Below are positions 12,452-19,707 of a stretch of DNA of 55,944 nucleotides, piece by piece. The position numbers and the translations under genes are program-made. The DNA comes from Bifidobacterium adolescentis ATCC 15703 (GTDB lineage Bacteria; Actinomycetota; Actinomycetes; Actinomycetales; Bifidobacteriaceae), in assembly GCF_000010425.1 (NCBI RefSeq), contig NC_008618.1:1-55944 (forward strand), read 5' to 3'. How positions within the stretch are numbered: the first letter of the stretch is position 1; each line of letters opens with the position of its first letter. The notes below the pieces were generated by a model. That model was not told the origin of the DNA, made no database searches, and was given only the letters and a program-made list of their open reading frames with translations.

Positions 12452-12895
12452 ATGCTTGAAGGATTCAAGAAGTTCATTGCACGCGGCAACATGATCGACA
12501 TGGCTGTCGGTGTTGTTATGGGCGGTGCCGTCACCACCGTGGTCAATTCGATCGTGAACAGCGTGATCAACCCGTTCATCGCCATGATTTTCGGCAAGCC
12601 GAATATGGACGGCCTGCTGGCGATCACGTTCAACGGCGCGACCGTCTCGTTCGGCGCTGTGCTGGGCGCGATTCTGAATTTCCTGATTATCGCGGCCGCC
12701 GTTTATTTCTGCATTCTGGTGCCGATTAACAAGTTCCGCGACATGACCGAAGCGCTGCTTGCCAAGACCAAGCTTGCCGAGCAGAAGGAAGCCGAGGAAA
12801 AGGCCGCTGAAGAGCCGTCTGCCGAAGAGCAGACCGTCCAGCTGCTGCAGCAGATTCGTGACGAGCTGGCCAAGCAGAACACGGCCCGCAACTAG
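12452..12895 (+). CDS. mscL: Large-conductance mechanosensitive channel MscL
   Basis: MscL opens under membrane tension and releases solutes during osmotic downshock. The 147-residue product starts MLEGFKKFIARGNMIDMAVG, the typical N-terminal amphipathic helix and first membrane helix. A second membrane helix (about 70-95) and a charged Glu/Lys-rich C-terminal bundle follow. ATG 12452 has AGGAG ten bases upstream; in-frame sequence further 5' has no support. The gene is divergent from gdhA. Confidence 0.95.
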   Translation: MLEGFKKFIARGNMIDMAVGVVMGGAVTTVVNSIVNSVINPFIAMIFGKPNMDGLLAITFNGATVSFGAVLGAILNFLIIAAAVYFCILVPINKFRDMTEALLAKTKLAEQKEAEEKAAEEPSAEEQTVQLLQQIRDELAKQNTARN

Positions 12896-12936
12896 TTGCG
12901 ATTCGTGGTGCCGCTCCCCTATTGATTTGATGATTC

Positions 12937-12968
12937 CGGCCGCTTGTGGGTATGCGGGCGGCCGTTTT
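12937..12968 (+). terminator. Terminator of mscL
   Basis: Stem CGGCCGC/GCGGCCG with a 14-nt loop followed by TTTTA, 40 bases after the mscL stop. Confidence 0.7.
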
Positions 12969-13020
12969 ATTTGGTTTGCGGGCGATCGCGTCCGTTGGAT
13001 GGTCGACAAGAGGCTGAATA

Positions 13021-13051
13021 CGAAAAAGGCTTCCGATTACTCGGAAGCCTT
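13021..13051 (-). terminator. Terminator of the tRNA-Ala pair
   Basis: Stem AAGGCTTCCGA/TCGGAAGCCTT with a 4-nt loop. On the minus strand it ends in a run of five T, just after tRNA-Ala(GGC). Confidence 0.8.
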
Positions 13052-13059
13052 CAATTCTG

Positions 13060-13132
13060 TGGAGCTAAGGGGATTCGAACCCCTGACCCTCTCCATGCCA
13101 TGGAGATGCGCTACCAGCTGCGCCATAGCCCC
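13060..13132 (-). tRNA. tRNA-Ala (anticodon GGC)
   Basis: The minus strand folds into a complete cloverleaf: acceptor GGGGCTA pairing with TAGCTCC, D-arm GCGC/GCGC, anticodon stem TCTCC/GGAGA with loop ATGGCAT, T-arm AGGGG-TTCGAAT-CCCCT, discriminator A. CCA is not encoded. It is one base from the next tRNA gene. Confidence 0.96.
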
Positions 13133-13133
13133 G

Positions 13134-13206
13134 TGGAGCTAGCCGGGTTCGAACCGGCGACCCTCTGCTTGCAAAGCAGATGCGCTACCAGCTGCGCTAT
13201 AGCCCC
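13134..13206 (-). tRNA. tRNA-Ala (anticodon TGC)
   Basis: Cloverleaf on the minus strand with acceptor GGGGCTA, anticodon stem TCTGC/GCAGA, loop TTTGCAA and T-loop TTCGAAC. Its acceptor and D-arm match the neighbouring tRNA-Ala(GGC), so the pair probably arose by duplication. Confidence 0.96.
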
Positions 13207-13213
13207 ATAGGTG

Positions 13214-13234
13214 AAAAAAGCGGCTATGCCGCTT
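13214..13234 (-). terminator. Small terminator between tRNA-Ile and the tRNA-Ala pair
   Basis: Stem AAGCGGC-TAT-GCCGCTT followed on the minus strand by six T. It would end the tRNA-Ile transcript. Confidence 0.65.
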
Positions 13235-13248
13235 CCTTACCATCTACG

Positions 13249-13322
13249 TGGGCCCGGGAGGACTTGAACCTCCGACCTCATCCTTATCAGGGATGCGCTC
13301 TAACCACCTGAGCTACGGGCCC
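13249..13322 (-). tRNA. tRNA-Ile (anticodon GAT)
   Basis: Complete cloverleaf on the minus strand: acceptor GGGCCCG/CGGGCCC, anticodon stem ATCCC/GGGAT with loop TGATAAG, T-arm GGAGG-TTCAAGT-CCTCC, discriminator A. This is the isoleucine tRNA often found in rRNA spacers, here free-standing. Confidence 0.96.
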
Positions 13323-13422
13323 AACTTGCTGTGTCTTGAACACAACGAATTGAAATGATACTTGAATCACAGGGAAAGTCAAGTGCCGCCGTGTCATCGG
13401 CGTGTCGTGGCATAATGCAGGC

Positions 13423-14124
13423 ATGACATACGGGCAGCGCAACGGCGGTAACGGCCGTTACGGCAGGGGAGTGGGGCATCGCAACCGCAATCGCGTGATT
13501 TCCGAAACGACGGCGAGCATCGCCGGCATGCGGGTGGCCATCGTGCGCAAACCCATCAAAAACATGTACCTGCGCATCAAACCACCGAACGCGGATATCG
13601 TCATCTCCGCGCCGCAACGAATGTCGCAAAGCGCTATCGAACGGTTTGTAACGGAACGCAAGCCGTGGATCGAACGGGCGCAACGCAGCATGCGGCAGGC
13701 CAGAGACGCGCAACTCAACGCGCAGCGTGCGCAAAACGGCAATATTGGCGATACTGGCGCTTCCGCCAACCCGCCCGCTTTCGTATGGACGGACGAGGCC
13801 AAGGCGCGGGCGCAACGCAACATCGAATCGCAATTGCCTGTGTTGCTTGCCAAATGGGGCCCGATCGTTGGCCGTACGCCGACGCATATCACGTTGCGTC
13901 TGATGAGTTCGCGTTGGGGATCGTGCACGCCGAAGACCGGACGTATCCGACTTAACCTGCAGCTTGGTTTAATGGCCCCTAGATTCCTCGAATACGTGCT
14001 GGTGCATGAGATGACCCACCTGTGGGAGAACGGCCACGGAGAGGGCTTTCAAAGGCGTATGAGCGCCTATCTGCCGCAATGGAGGCAGTTGCGCCGCGAC
14101 ATCAACCGGCAGGTGGTGCTGTAA
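13423..14124 (+). CDS. YgjP/DUF45-type zinc metallopeptidase
   Basis: A 233-residue M48/WLM-like metallopeptidase of the YgjP (DUF45) family. The zinc site HEMTHLWENGHGEGF near the C-terminus gives HExxH plus a third histidine. The family core RLMSSRWGSCTPKTGRIRLN precedes it. A low-complexity Gly/Arg/Asn stretch begins the protein. ATG 13423 is chosen over an in-frame GTG at 13402. The substrate is unknown; the family is predicted cytoplasmic. Confidence 0.85.
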   Translation: MTYGQRNGGNGRYGRGVGHRNRNRVISETTASIAGMRVAIVRKPIKNMYLRIKPPNADIVISAPQRMSQSAIERFVTERKPWIERAQRSMRQARDAQLNAQRAQNGNIGDTGASANPPAFVWTDEAKARAQRNIESQLPVLLAKWGPIVGRTPTHITLRLMSSRWGSCTPKTGRIRLNLQLGLMAPRFLEYVLVHEMTHLWENGHGEGFQRRMSAYLPQWRQLRRDINRQVVL

Positions 14125-14137
14125 GAGGCCGCTCGGG

Positions 14138-15478
14138 TTACTTGGCGTCCGCCGCGGAATCGCCAGCCGCGGAACCGTCCTCATCGGCGGTGTGCCGACG
14201 CACTTCCAGCGTTTCGATACGACGGCCGTCCACTTCGGTGACGACCATGTCATAACCGTCATCGGATGACAGCACGTCGCCGACCTCGCCCATTTTGCCG
14301 GTGTGCGCCAGGAAATAGCCGGCAACCGTCTCGTACGGGCCGTCTTCCAGCTCGATGCCGGTCAAATCCGCGAAATCCTCGATCGTCATGCCACCTTCGA
14401 TGGTGGCCACGCCATTGACGAAAGCGGCGCGTTCTGTGCGTTCGCCGCCCTTTTCCTCCGGCAGGTCGTATTCGTCGCGGATGTCGCCGACCAATTCCTC
14501 GGTCATGTCTTCCAACGTGACGATGCCGTCGGTGCCGCCGTATTCGTCGATTACCACGGCCAGGTGAATGCCTCGTTTGCGCAGCAGCTCAAGGCTTGGC
14601 AGCAGCTTCGACGTGCCCGGCAGGGAAATGCCCTCACGCGTCACGTCGGCAACGGTTCTCGCCTTCGGATCGCGGATGTCGAGCAGGTCGCGCACGTGCA
14701 CGAAGCCGAGCACATCATCGAAATCCTTGCCGGTGACGGGGTAACGCGAATACGGCATTTCACGCACGTACGCGGCGGCTTCCGCAATCGGCATGGAGCC
14801 GTCCAGGAACGCGACGTCGGCACGCGGACGCATGACCTCCGCCACAATGGTTTCGGATGCGTCGAACACGTCGTCGAGGATGGTGCGCTCGTCCTTGCTG
14901 AGGTTGGTGTTGGTGTTGACGAGCACGCGCAGTTCGTCGTCGGACACCTCGCTGTCGGTTTCGTTCGGATCGAAGCCGAGCAGCCGCACGATGCCGTTCG
15001 TGTTCTTGCCGATCAGCCAGATGATCGGCTTGCACACTTTGGCGAACACATGGATGGCCGGCACCACGGCACGCGCGATCTGCTCGTTGCGTTGCATGGC
15101 GATACGCTTCGGCACCAGTTCGGAAATGACGATAGAGCAATACGAGATGATCAGCGTCAACGCGATGGTGGTCAGGGGAGCGGCGACGTTATGCGGCACA
15201 CCCCAGTCTTCGATGACCGGCACGATATACGGGGCGATTGAGGATTCGCCGAACGACGCGGACAGGAAGCCGCACAGCGTCACGCCGATCTGCACGGTGG
15301 ACAGGAACGTGTTCGGGTCGCGTGCGATCTGCGCCACACGCTTGCCGCGCGCATCCTCCTGTTCCATCTGGTCGATCTGCGATCCGCGCAGGCTGACCAG
15401 CGCCAGTTCGGTGCCGGCGAACACGGAACCGAGCAGCAGGAAAATGAAAATCAGAAGGATGTTCAAACCAAGCGACAT
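14138..15478 (-). CDS. CNNM/CBS-domain membrane protein (hemolysin C / CorC family)
   Basis: A 446-residue membrane protein with the CNNM transmembrane domain (starting LLLGSVFAGTELALVSLRGS), a CBS-domain pair in the middle (PRADVAFLDGSMPIAEA; the second near HLAVVIDEYGGTDGIVTLED) and a C-terminal CorC/HlyC transporter-associated domain. Characterised relatives are linked to magnesium or cobalt efflux; the substrate here is unknown and older hemolysin labels are not supported. It is convergent with the metallopeptidase gene. Confidence 0.9.
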   Translation of the reverse strand: MSLGLNILLIFIFLLLGSVFAGTELALVSLRGSQIDQMEQEDARGKRVAQIARDPNTFLSTVQIGVTLCGFLSASFGESSIAPYIVPVIEDWGVPHNVAAPLTTIALTLIISYCSIVISELVPKRIAMQRNEQIARAVVPAIHVFAKVCKPIIWLIGKNTNGIVRLLGFDPNETDSEVSDDELRVLVNTNTNLSKDERTILDDVFDASETIVAEVMRPRADVAFLDGSMPIAEAAAYVREMPYSRYPVTGKDFDDVLGFVHVRDLLDIRDPKARTVADVTREGISLPGTSKLLPSLELLRKRGIHLAVVIDEYGGTDGIVTLEDMTEELVGDIRDEYDLPEEKGGERTERAAFVNGVATIEGGMTIEDFADLTGIELEDGPYETVAGYFLAHTGKMGEVGDVLSSDDGYDMVVTEVDGRRIETLEVRRHTADEDGSAAGDSAADAK

Positions 15479-15554
15479 GATTCCAATCTAAAGCAACGGC
15501 ATGTCAAAACAGCGCGACGCAACGGATCCGGAAGCCGTCTTTTTCCGGAAAACG

Positions 15555-16250
15555 TCAGAAGCTCAATACTTCGACTTTTCCGGTGTCGAGCTGGTAGCGT
15601 GCTCCGGTGATCATCAGCCGGTCCTCCGCCAGCGCGTGCTGAATCACCTCGGACTGTTCCACCAGTTGCTCGATGGTGCGTGCGATGTGCACGCGCTCGA
15701 AATCCTCCGTCGATTCCAGCTCCGACTCGTGCGCCTGCCAGATCGAAAAACCGACGGTGCGCAGCATCAGCGATTTCGCGTTCAGAATACGTTCGTCAAG
15801 GTCGGCAACGCTGTCAGCGGCCATCAGCGAATCCTCTGCGTCGGCGGTCAACTCGTGCAACAACGCCTCGTATTCCTTGCATGCCTGCTTGATCGCGCCG
15901 CAATTCTGATGGCCGAGCACCACCAAAAGGCGCACGCCGAGCACGTCCACCGCGTATTCCAAAGAGGCGATCACAGCATCGTCTATGACCTGCCCTGCCG
16001 TGCGCACGGTGAACAGATCGCCGATGCCTGCGTCGAAAATAATATCGGGGCTGACACGCGCGTCGGAGCAGCTCAGTATGGCCGCTTCCGGCTCATGCGT
16101 GTCGATAGTCGCCTCGCGCGCTTCCACGCTGCGGTTCGGATGCTCCAGCTTGCCTTCCGCGAATCTACGGTTACCGGCCAGCATACGGCTCCACACGCCG
16201 CTTGCGGTGCCTTCCACGTCGTTCTGGTTCACAAATGGTTCGTCCGTCAT
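15555..16250 (-). CDS. Beta-class carbonic anhydrase
   Basis: Interconverts carbon dioxide and bicarbonate. The 231-residue product has the beta-class zinc ligands in CSDARV (Cys, Asp/Arg dyad) and in VLGHQNCGA (His, Cys). ATG 16250 (MTDEPF) is preferred because AGAGG lies eight bases upstream; a GTG three codons earlier overlaps that site. It lies about 13 kb from ppc with only accessory DNA between, so before the insertions it may have been next to ppc, which consumes bicarbonate. That link is inference. Confidence 0.93.
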   Translation of the reverse strand: MTDEPFVNQNDVEGTASGVWSRMLAGNRRFAEGKLEHPNRSVEAREATIDTHEPEAAILSCSDARVSPDIIFDAGIGDLFTVRTAGQVIDDAVIASLEYAVDVLGVRLLVVLGHQNCGAIKQACKEYEALLHELTADAEDSLMAADSVADLDERILNAKSLMLRTVGFSIWQAHESELESTEDFERVHIARTIEQLVEQSEVIQHALAEDRLMITGARYQLDTGKVEVLSF

Positions 16251-16259
16251 TGATTCCAC

Positions 16260-16520
16260 CTCTTTGTCATTTCATCACAGGCTATGGTTCATCATAAACG
16301 GTGTTTCTGAAGTTGTTTCGATTGAATCGCCATCTAAGGCAGGGGCTGCGGACGTTTTCTTGGAGATAATCACGCAGCTATTCCTTGGCTCTGACGGTAT
16401 CGTGCCGGACTCATCCAACCGAGCGACTGCCCCGGGTGCTAAATAGACGTGCAACGCCTTGTCTAGGTTTGGAAGTGTTCAGTTTCTAATTTAAGAAGGC
16501 GTTGCGCTTACAAGTTGAAT
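16260..16520. other. Non-coding stretch before the first ppc-end repeat
   Basis: No recognisable gene. The only structure seen is an inverted repeat, GCAACGCCTT near 16453 and AAGGCGTTGC near 16495, about 33 bases apart. It may be a remnant of a mobile element or of a displaced gene, but nothing in the short reading frames supports either. Confidence 0.4.
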
Positions 16521-16636
16521 CCGGGAACGCGAGCGGGGAGGCCCGCGCCGTTTATCGGCACGGAACCTCCCCGCTCGTATCATCCAGGCGGTCAGCCGAA
16601 AATCAGCCCGTGTTCTGCAGGCCTGCTGCGACACCC
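16521..16636 (-). repeat. ppc 3'-end repeat R1
   Basis: This is a copy of the end of ppc plus the hairpin downstream of it. It includes a GCGAGCGGGGAGG/CCTCCCCGCTCG stem, then on the minus strand the last PEPC codons ending ...LQNTG-stop. Homology to ppc ends just after the bases GCGACACC. The matching part is about 110 bases and cannot encode a functional product. Confidence 0.9.
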
Positions 16637-16713
16637 GGCGCCTGATTTGGGCGTTGCCATATGGATTCAGCGATGATCATTGCACTTCATGTAACTGCAA
16701 TATTTGCTGTTAT

Positions 16714-17352
16714 TCATTGAAATTCTTGATACAACGATGTTTTATTGGTATGAAAAAATGCTTTGAAAGTTGCGGCGAAAGAGACGGGACCTCCTTTGAC
16801 AACCGCATGAAAAGTTCCTTTGCTAAGAACATTCAGATTTCCTTCAAACCAGGAATAATTTGGAGACCATTGGAAAACACAGACCCCGGTCTGGTATGAG
16901 CTTCCAAGCAAGGATTTTGAGGTAACTTTGTAATTCGTTACTGTAGCTCGAAAATCTTGCTTTACCCAACAAGCTCCTCCTGCTGGGACTCCAGAAAAGA
17001 CGCTTGAGGTATATGTTGCCGTACCGCGTGTGCTTGCGTTTTTGGTTTCTCTGGTATTAGAGGCTGTATCTTCTTCGTATGCTTTCGCAATAGATTCAGC
17101 GTATAGATTGGCATCACCGTGGTATTCATCAATCGTACTTTGAGGAGCATCGATTTTAAATTCGCCGAATTCGACGTCTAAGTTATTCGTGGAAGCAATG
17201 TTAGAGAGTTTTTCTTGCAGAGCGACTTCTGCAGAAGAATTGAAGGCGCTTCGGTCATGTCCAGAAGTGCTAGCCATTGCTGATGGGGTACCAGAGAACG
17301 CCAGTATTGCCACCAGTACTGTGGTGAACGCGATTTTTTTATGAAGGTTCAT
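16714..17352 (-). CDS. Secreted protein of unknown function
   Basis: A 212-residue protein with a clear Sec signal peptide: basic MNLHKK, hydrophobic core AFTTVLVAILAFSG and an AMA cleavage region near residue 27. The mature part has an N-terminal charged segment and a C-terminal aromatic, beta-rich segment with two cysteines (GGACW and TGVCVF), possibly a disulfide. ATG 17352 has AAAGGAG eight bases upstream. It follows a small RDD membrane gene on the same strand, probably as one unit. The secreted-plus-membrane pairing resembles bacteriocin/immunity pairs, but I recognise no family. AT-richer than the flanking core genes. Confidence 0.7.
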   Translation of the reverse strand: MNLHKKIAFTTVLVAILAFSGTPSAMASTSGHDRSAFNSSAEVALQEKLSNIASTNNLDVEFGEFKIDAPQSTIDEYHGDANLYAESIAKAYEEDTASNTRETKNASTRGTATYTSSVFSGVPAGGACWVKQDFRATVTNYKVTSKSLLGSSYQTGVCVFQWSPNYSWFEGNLNVLSKGTFHAVVKGGPVSFAATFKAFFHTNKTSLYQEFQ

Positions 17353-17421
17353 TCGTAGTCTCCTTTGGCTTCGAAAGTATTTTTTATCCAGTGATGCGTC
17401 TTTGCGTCACTTTAGTTCTAT

Positions 17422-17823
17422 CTATTCTATACTGATTATCGTTGTTCTCATAATTTTGTCGGCGAAGGTTTGTCCTTTGGTGTCCCATAAAGGCCAAAGA
17501 AACCCAATGAAACATGGCACGAAATCAACGCAGTGAGCTATCTCGCGTAAACCCATCCTTACTCCCGATATGGGCAGGTTGGAATATTGATCGACTACCT
17601 GCAGTCCTAGAAAATGATGCGACCAAGCTTGTCCGTTGCGCGTAGAACAGGCAGAAATCACGCAAACTATGATTATGGAGACGCAGTTAATCCAGATTCC
17701 CATGGTTCCATCTATGGAAGATCTCCCATATAAAACGCTGTTTATTAATTGTGATAGCAATGAAGTTGGCAATATTATGCGAAGAATATATGACGCTGCT
17801 CTGCGACACCATATTTTCCCCAT
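17422..17823 (-). CDS. RDD family membrane protein
   Basis: A 133-residue membrane protein of the RDD type: an early CRRAASYI segment replaces the canonical R-x-x-A motif, two hydrophobic helices follow, and a third lies before the C-terminus (DTKGQTFADKIMRT, the usual RDD ending). ATG 17823 has AAGGAGG upstream. It is 69 bases upstream of the secreted-protein gene on the same strand. The role is unknown; protection against or export of its partner is possible. Confidence 0.7.
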   Translation of the reverse strand: MGKIWCRRAASYILRIILPTSLLSQLINSVLYGRSSIDGTMGIWINCVSIIIVCVISACSTRNGQAWSHHFLGLQVVDQYSNLPISGVRMGLREIAHCVDFVPCFIGFLWPLWDTKGQTFADKIMRTTIISIE

Positions 17824-17949
17824 TGACGGCCTCCTTGACGAACCCGGCCAGATTGGAAACAGTATAAGAAAAGGTTCAGTGTAATGCTGTAGTTCCCCTT
17901 CTAAGTTATTTCAATCTTATGTTGGATTCCATAAGAATAGGACAAAACG

Positions 17950-18089
17950 CCGGATAACGCGAGCGGGGAGGCCCGCGCTGTCAACGGCGTAGGCCTCCCC
18001 GTTCATCGAGCGGTCGGTCAGCCGAAGATCAGCCGGTGTTCTGCAGGCCTGCTGCGACACCCGACACGGTGCACAGGATCAGGTAGGTG
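17950..18089 (-). repeat. ppc 3'-end repeat R2
   Basis: A second partial copy of the ppc end and hairpin. It runs further into ppc than R1, to about codon 22 from the stop, then breaks at the stop codon of the small membrane gene at 18090. Upstream of the hairpin it shares the CCGG-AACGCGAGC leader with R1 but not with R3, R4 or the true ppc locus. Its hairpin loop differs from R1. Confidence 0.88.
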
Positions 18090-18681
18090 TTACTGCAGTC
18101 TGCAGAAGATGAAAAGAATAAGAGCTAAAACAAGAAAGGCGGCACCGCTTATTCTCATTAAGGATGTGTATAGATTGCTCGGATCTCCTTTTTGAGTCCA
18201 GAGGAAATTGCTTATTTTCCAGAGTTGCCTTGGAAAAATAAGCATACATAATCCTAGCAGGGCAAGTGCTGTGAGATATATGTACTGCACTGTTCTCCTT
18301 CTGGTTTGTCCCTACTGTTTTATTGATAACCCTTTTGCCTGAGGTTGTGGACAAGGCTAGAACTATATTGGCTCCAAAATCGACGGGGTTAGCTCTATGC
18401 GCGTGCATTTCGAAACTGGTCACACGGCTGGAGACTTGAGGGCGCATATAGAATTCGCCCCCATTGGTGCCATTGTTGAAAACAATGGAAGGTGAAACCA
18501 TATAGGTGGAATATTGATCATTTGAACTTTGCCCATCGAGATTGACTACCCGGTCGATGACGTTATTGGCGACAATCCATCCAACCTGCTACCAATTTAC
18601 AGCAAAGGCTGGAGTGGTCATAACTGTGCATAGGCAAACTGAGATAATTGTGGAGAATAAAAAAACTCTTCTGGATTTCAT
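18079..18681 (-). pseudogene. Secreted-protein gene interrupted by an amber codon
   Basis: ATG 18681 has GGAGG upstream and begins a signal peptide (MKSRRVFLFSTIISVCLC, cleavage after AFA). Codon 31 (18589-18591) is TAG. The same frame stays open from there to 18079, with a secreted-looking middle part (NNGTNGGEFYMRPQVSSRV; FGANIVLALSTTSGKRVINK). The end of the frame overlaps the DUF6199-like gene, so the original stop was probably earlier. No family recognised. A sequencing error or readthrough cannot be excluded. Confidence 0.55.
18090..18290 (-). CDS. Small DUF6199-like membrane protein
   Basis: A 66-residue protein with two hydrophobic helices (YLTALALLGLCMLIF and GAAFLVLALILFIF) around FPRQLWKISNFLW and a KGDPS-LY--LMRISG block, resembling the DUF6199 family. 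GTG 18290 has AAGGAG seven bases upstream. Its 5' part lies inside the out-of-frame 3' part of the broken secreted gene. Its stop codon is exactly at the boundary with repeat R2. Function unknown. Confidence 0.65.
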   Translation of the reverse strand: MQYIYLTALALLGLCMLIFPRQLWKISNFLWTQKGDPSNLYTSLMRISGAAFLVLALILFIFCRLQ

Positions 18682-18955
18682 AATTTCCTCCATGTGAAAA
18701 TTTAATCTCAATCGACAATGATTAAGATATTAAGAGTATTCTAATGGAAAATGAGTAGGGGTGCACTCTAGGGTGTGATTTTCTAGTGAAAATAGCAAAG
18801 GTTCTCTCTCGTGGAAGTTGCAAACGAGGGCTTCGCTATGTGTCTGTGTTTCAGGAGTCATGCAGTTGTTACTGAATCATGAGTGGATTGAGGATAAGTA
18901 TGCTAGTGCTGCATGTTAGGCGCTGAACAAAAACCTTCGAGTGCGGCGTCTTCCG

Positions 18956-19195
18956 TCAACAACACAACTCGTTCAGAAATACACCCAATATGGTCAAACA
19001 GTAAGACAGCGCTATGATGCGAACAATCTTCTTCCAAGACAGTTTGTCATGAAGGAAAGCCGTAACCAAAAGGGTTGTCATTGGGGTTATAAGCAGGACG
19101 AGGAAGAAATAGAGAAATGTGGACTAGGCTCAATCTGCCGAGAATATAAGTCTGACCGAACCAGTTGTATAAGCCCACGATGGCTGTCGGTGTCG
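18956..19195 (-). pseudogene. 3' remnant of an EamA-type (DMT) transporter
   Basis: On the minus strand, two adjacent frames joined near 19105 encode the end of a drug/metabolite transporter: YNWFGQTYILGRLSLVHISLF, then after one frameshift LVLLITPMTTLLVTAFLHD, KLSWKKIVRIIALSYCLTIL and GVFLNELCC-stop. The alternation of a membrane helix, an amphipathic linker and a last helix is that of EamA C-termini. The 5' part is missing, cut near the leader of repeat R3. A decayed fragment with no function. Confidence 0.6.
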
Positions 19196-19231
19196 CGGCG
19201 TGGGTAAACGCGGACAGGCGCCGGGTTACGT

Positions 19232-19616
19232 CGGATGATTGGGAGTCTGTCGCTCGGCCTGCGTGCCTGTTTTGTGCGCTGTCGCCGGCCAGGCTAGGGC
19301 CGCGCGACGCGAGCGGGGAGGCCCGCGCCATTTATCGGCACGGAACCTCCCCGCTCGCATCATTCAGGCGGTCAGCCGAAGATCAGCCCGTGTTCTGCAG
19401 GCCTGCTGCGACACCGGACACGGTGCACAGGATTAGGTAGGTGTAGTTCTCCTTCTGTCCGTGCGTGAGCTCTTCCTTGTCCACCTTCTTGCGCAGCGAC
19501 CTGAGGGCGAGCACCTGGGTGACGGACAGCGCGTCCACGTACGGGGAGCGGATGCGGATGGCCTGGCCGAGCACGTGGCGGTGCTGCAGCGGCCACTTGT
19601 CGCCCACGATGCGCTC
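19232..19616 (-). repeat. ppc 3'-end repeat R3 (longest copy)
   Basis: Contains the leader shared with R4 and the ppc locus (19232-19308), the hairpin with a perfect 13-bp GCGAGCGGGGAGG/CCTCCCCGCTCGC stem (about 19310-19358), and roughly 240 bases encoding the last 75 or so PEPC residues. It differs from resident ppc by several amino acids (for example LRSLRKKVDK against LGSLRKRVDK), so it is a diverged allele. The reading frame has no start and is not a gene. Confidence 0.93.
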
Positions 19617-19707
19617 AAGTTAGTCCGGTCAATGGCTTTGGAAAATCATGGGGAGTGCGGCTGCGCGGGTTCGCTCCTCGACAAGGTGACTTGATTTGGG
19701 ACCGCCG

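Noticed and set aside
13060..13322. tRNA genes as integration sites for an island
   Set aside because: No duplicated tRNA 3' ends and no integrase near; the accessory DNA is at ppc instead.
16440..16510. Inverted repeat as ends of an insertion sequence
   Set aside because: Only about 10 bp matched with a 33-base gap, no transposase frame and no target duplication seen.
19383..19607. 75-residue frame resembling the end of PEPC
   Set aside because: It is the R3 fragment of ppc without a start codon in context, so it is treated as a repeat, not a gene.
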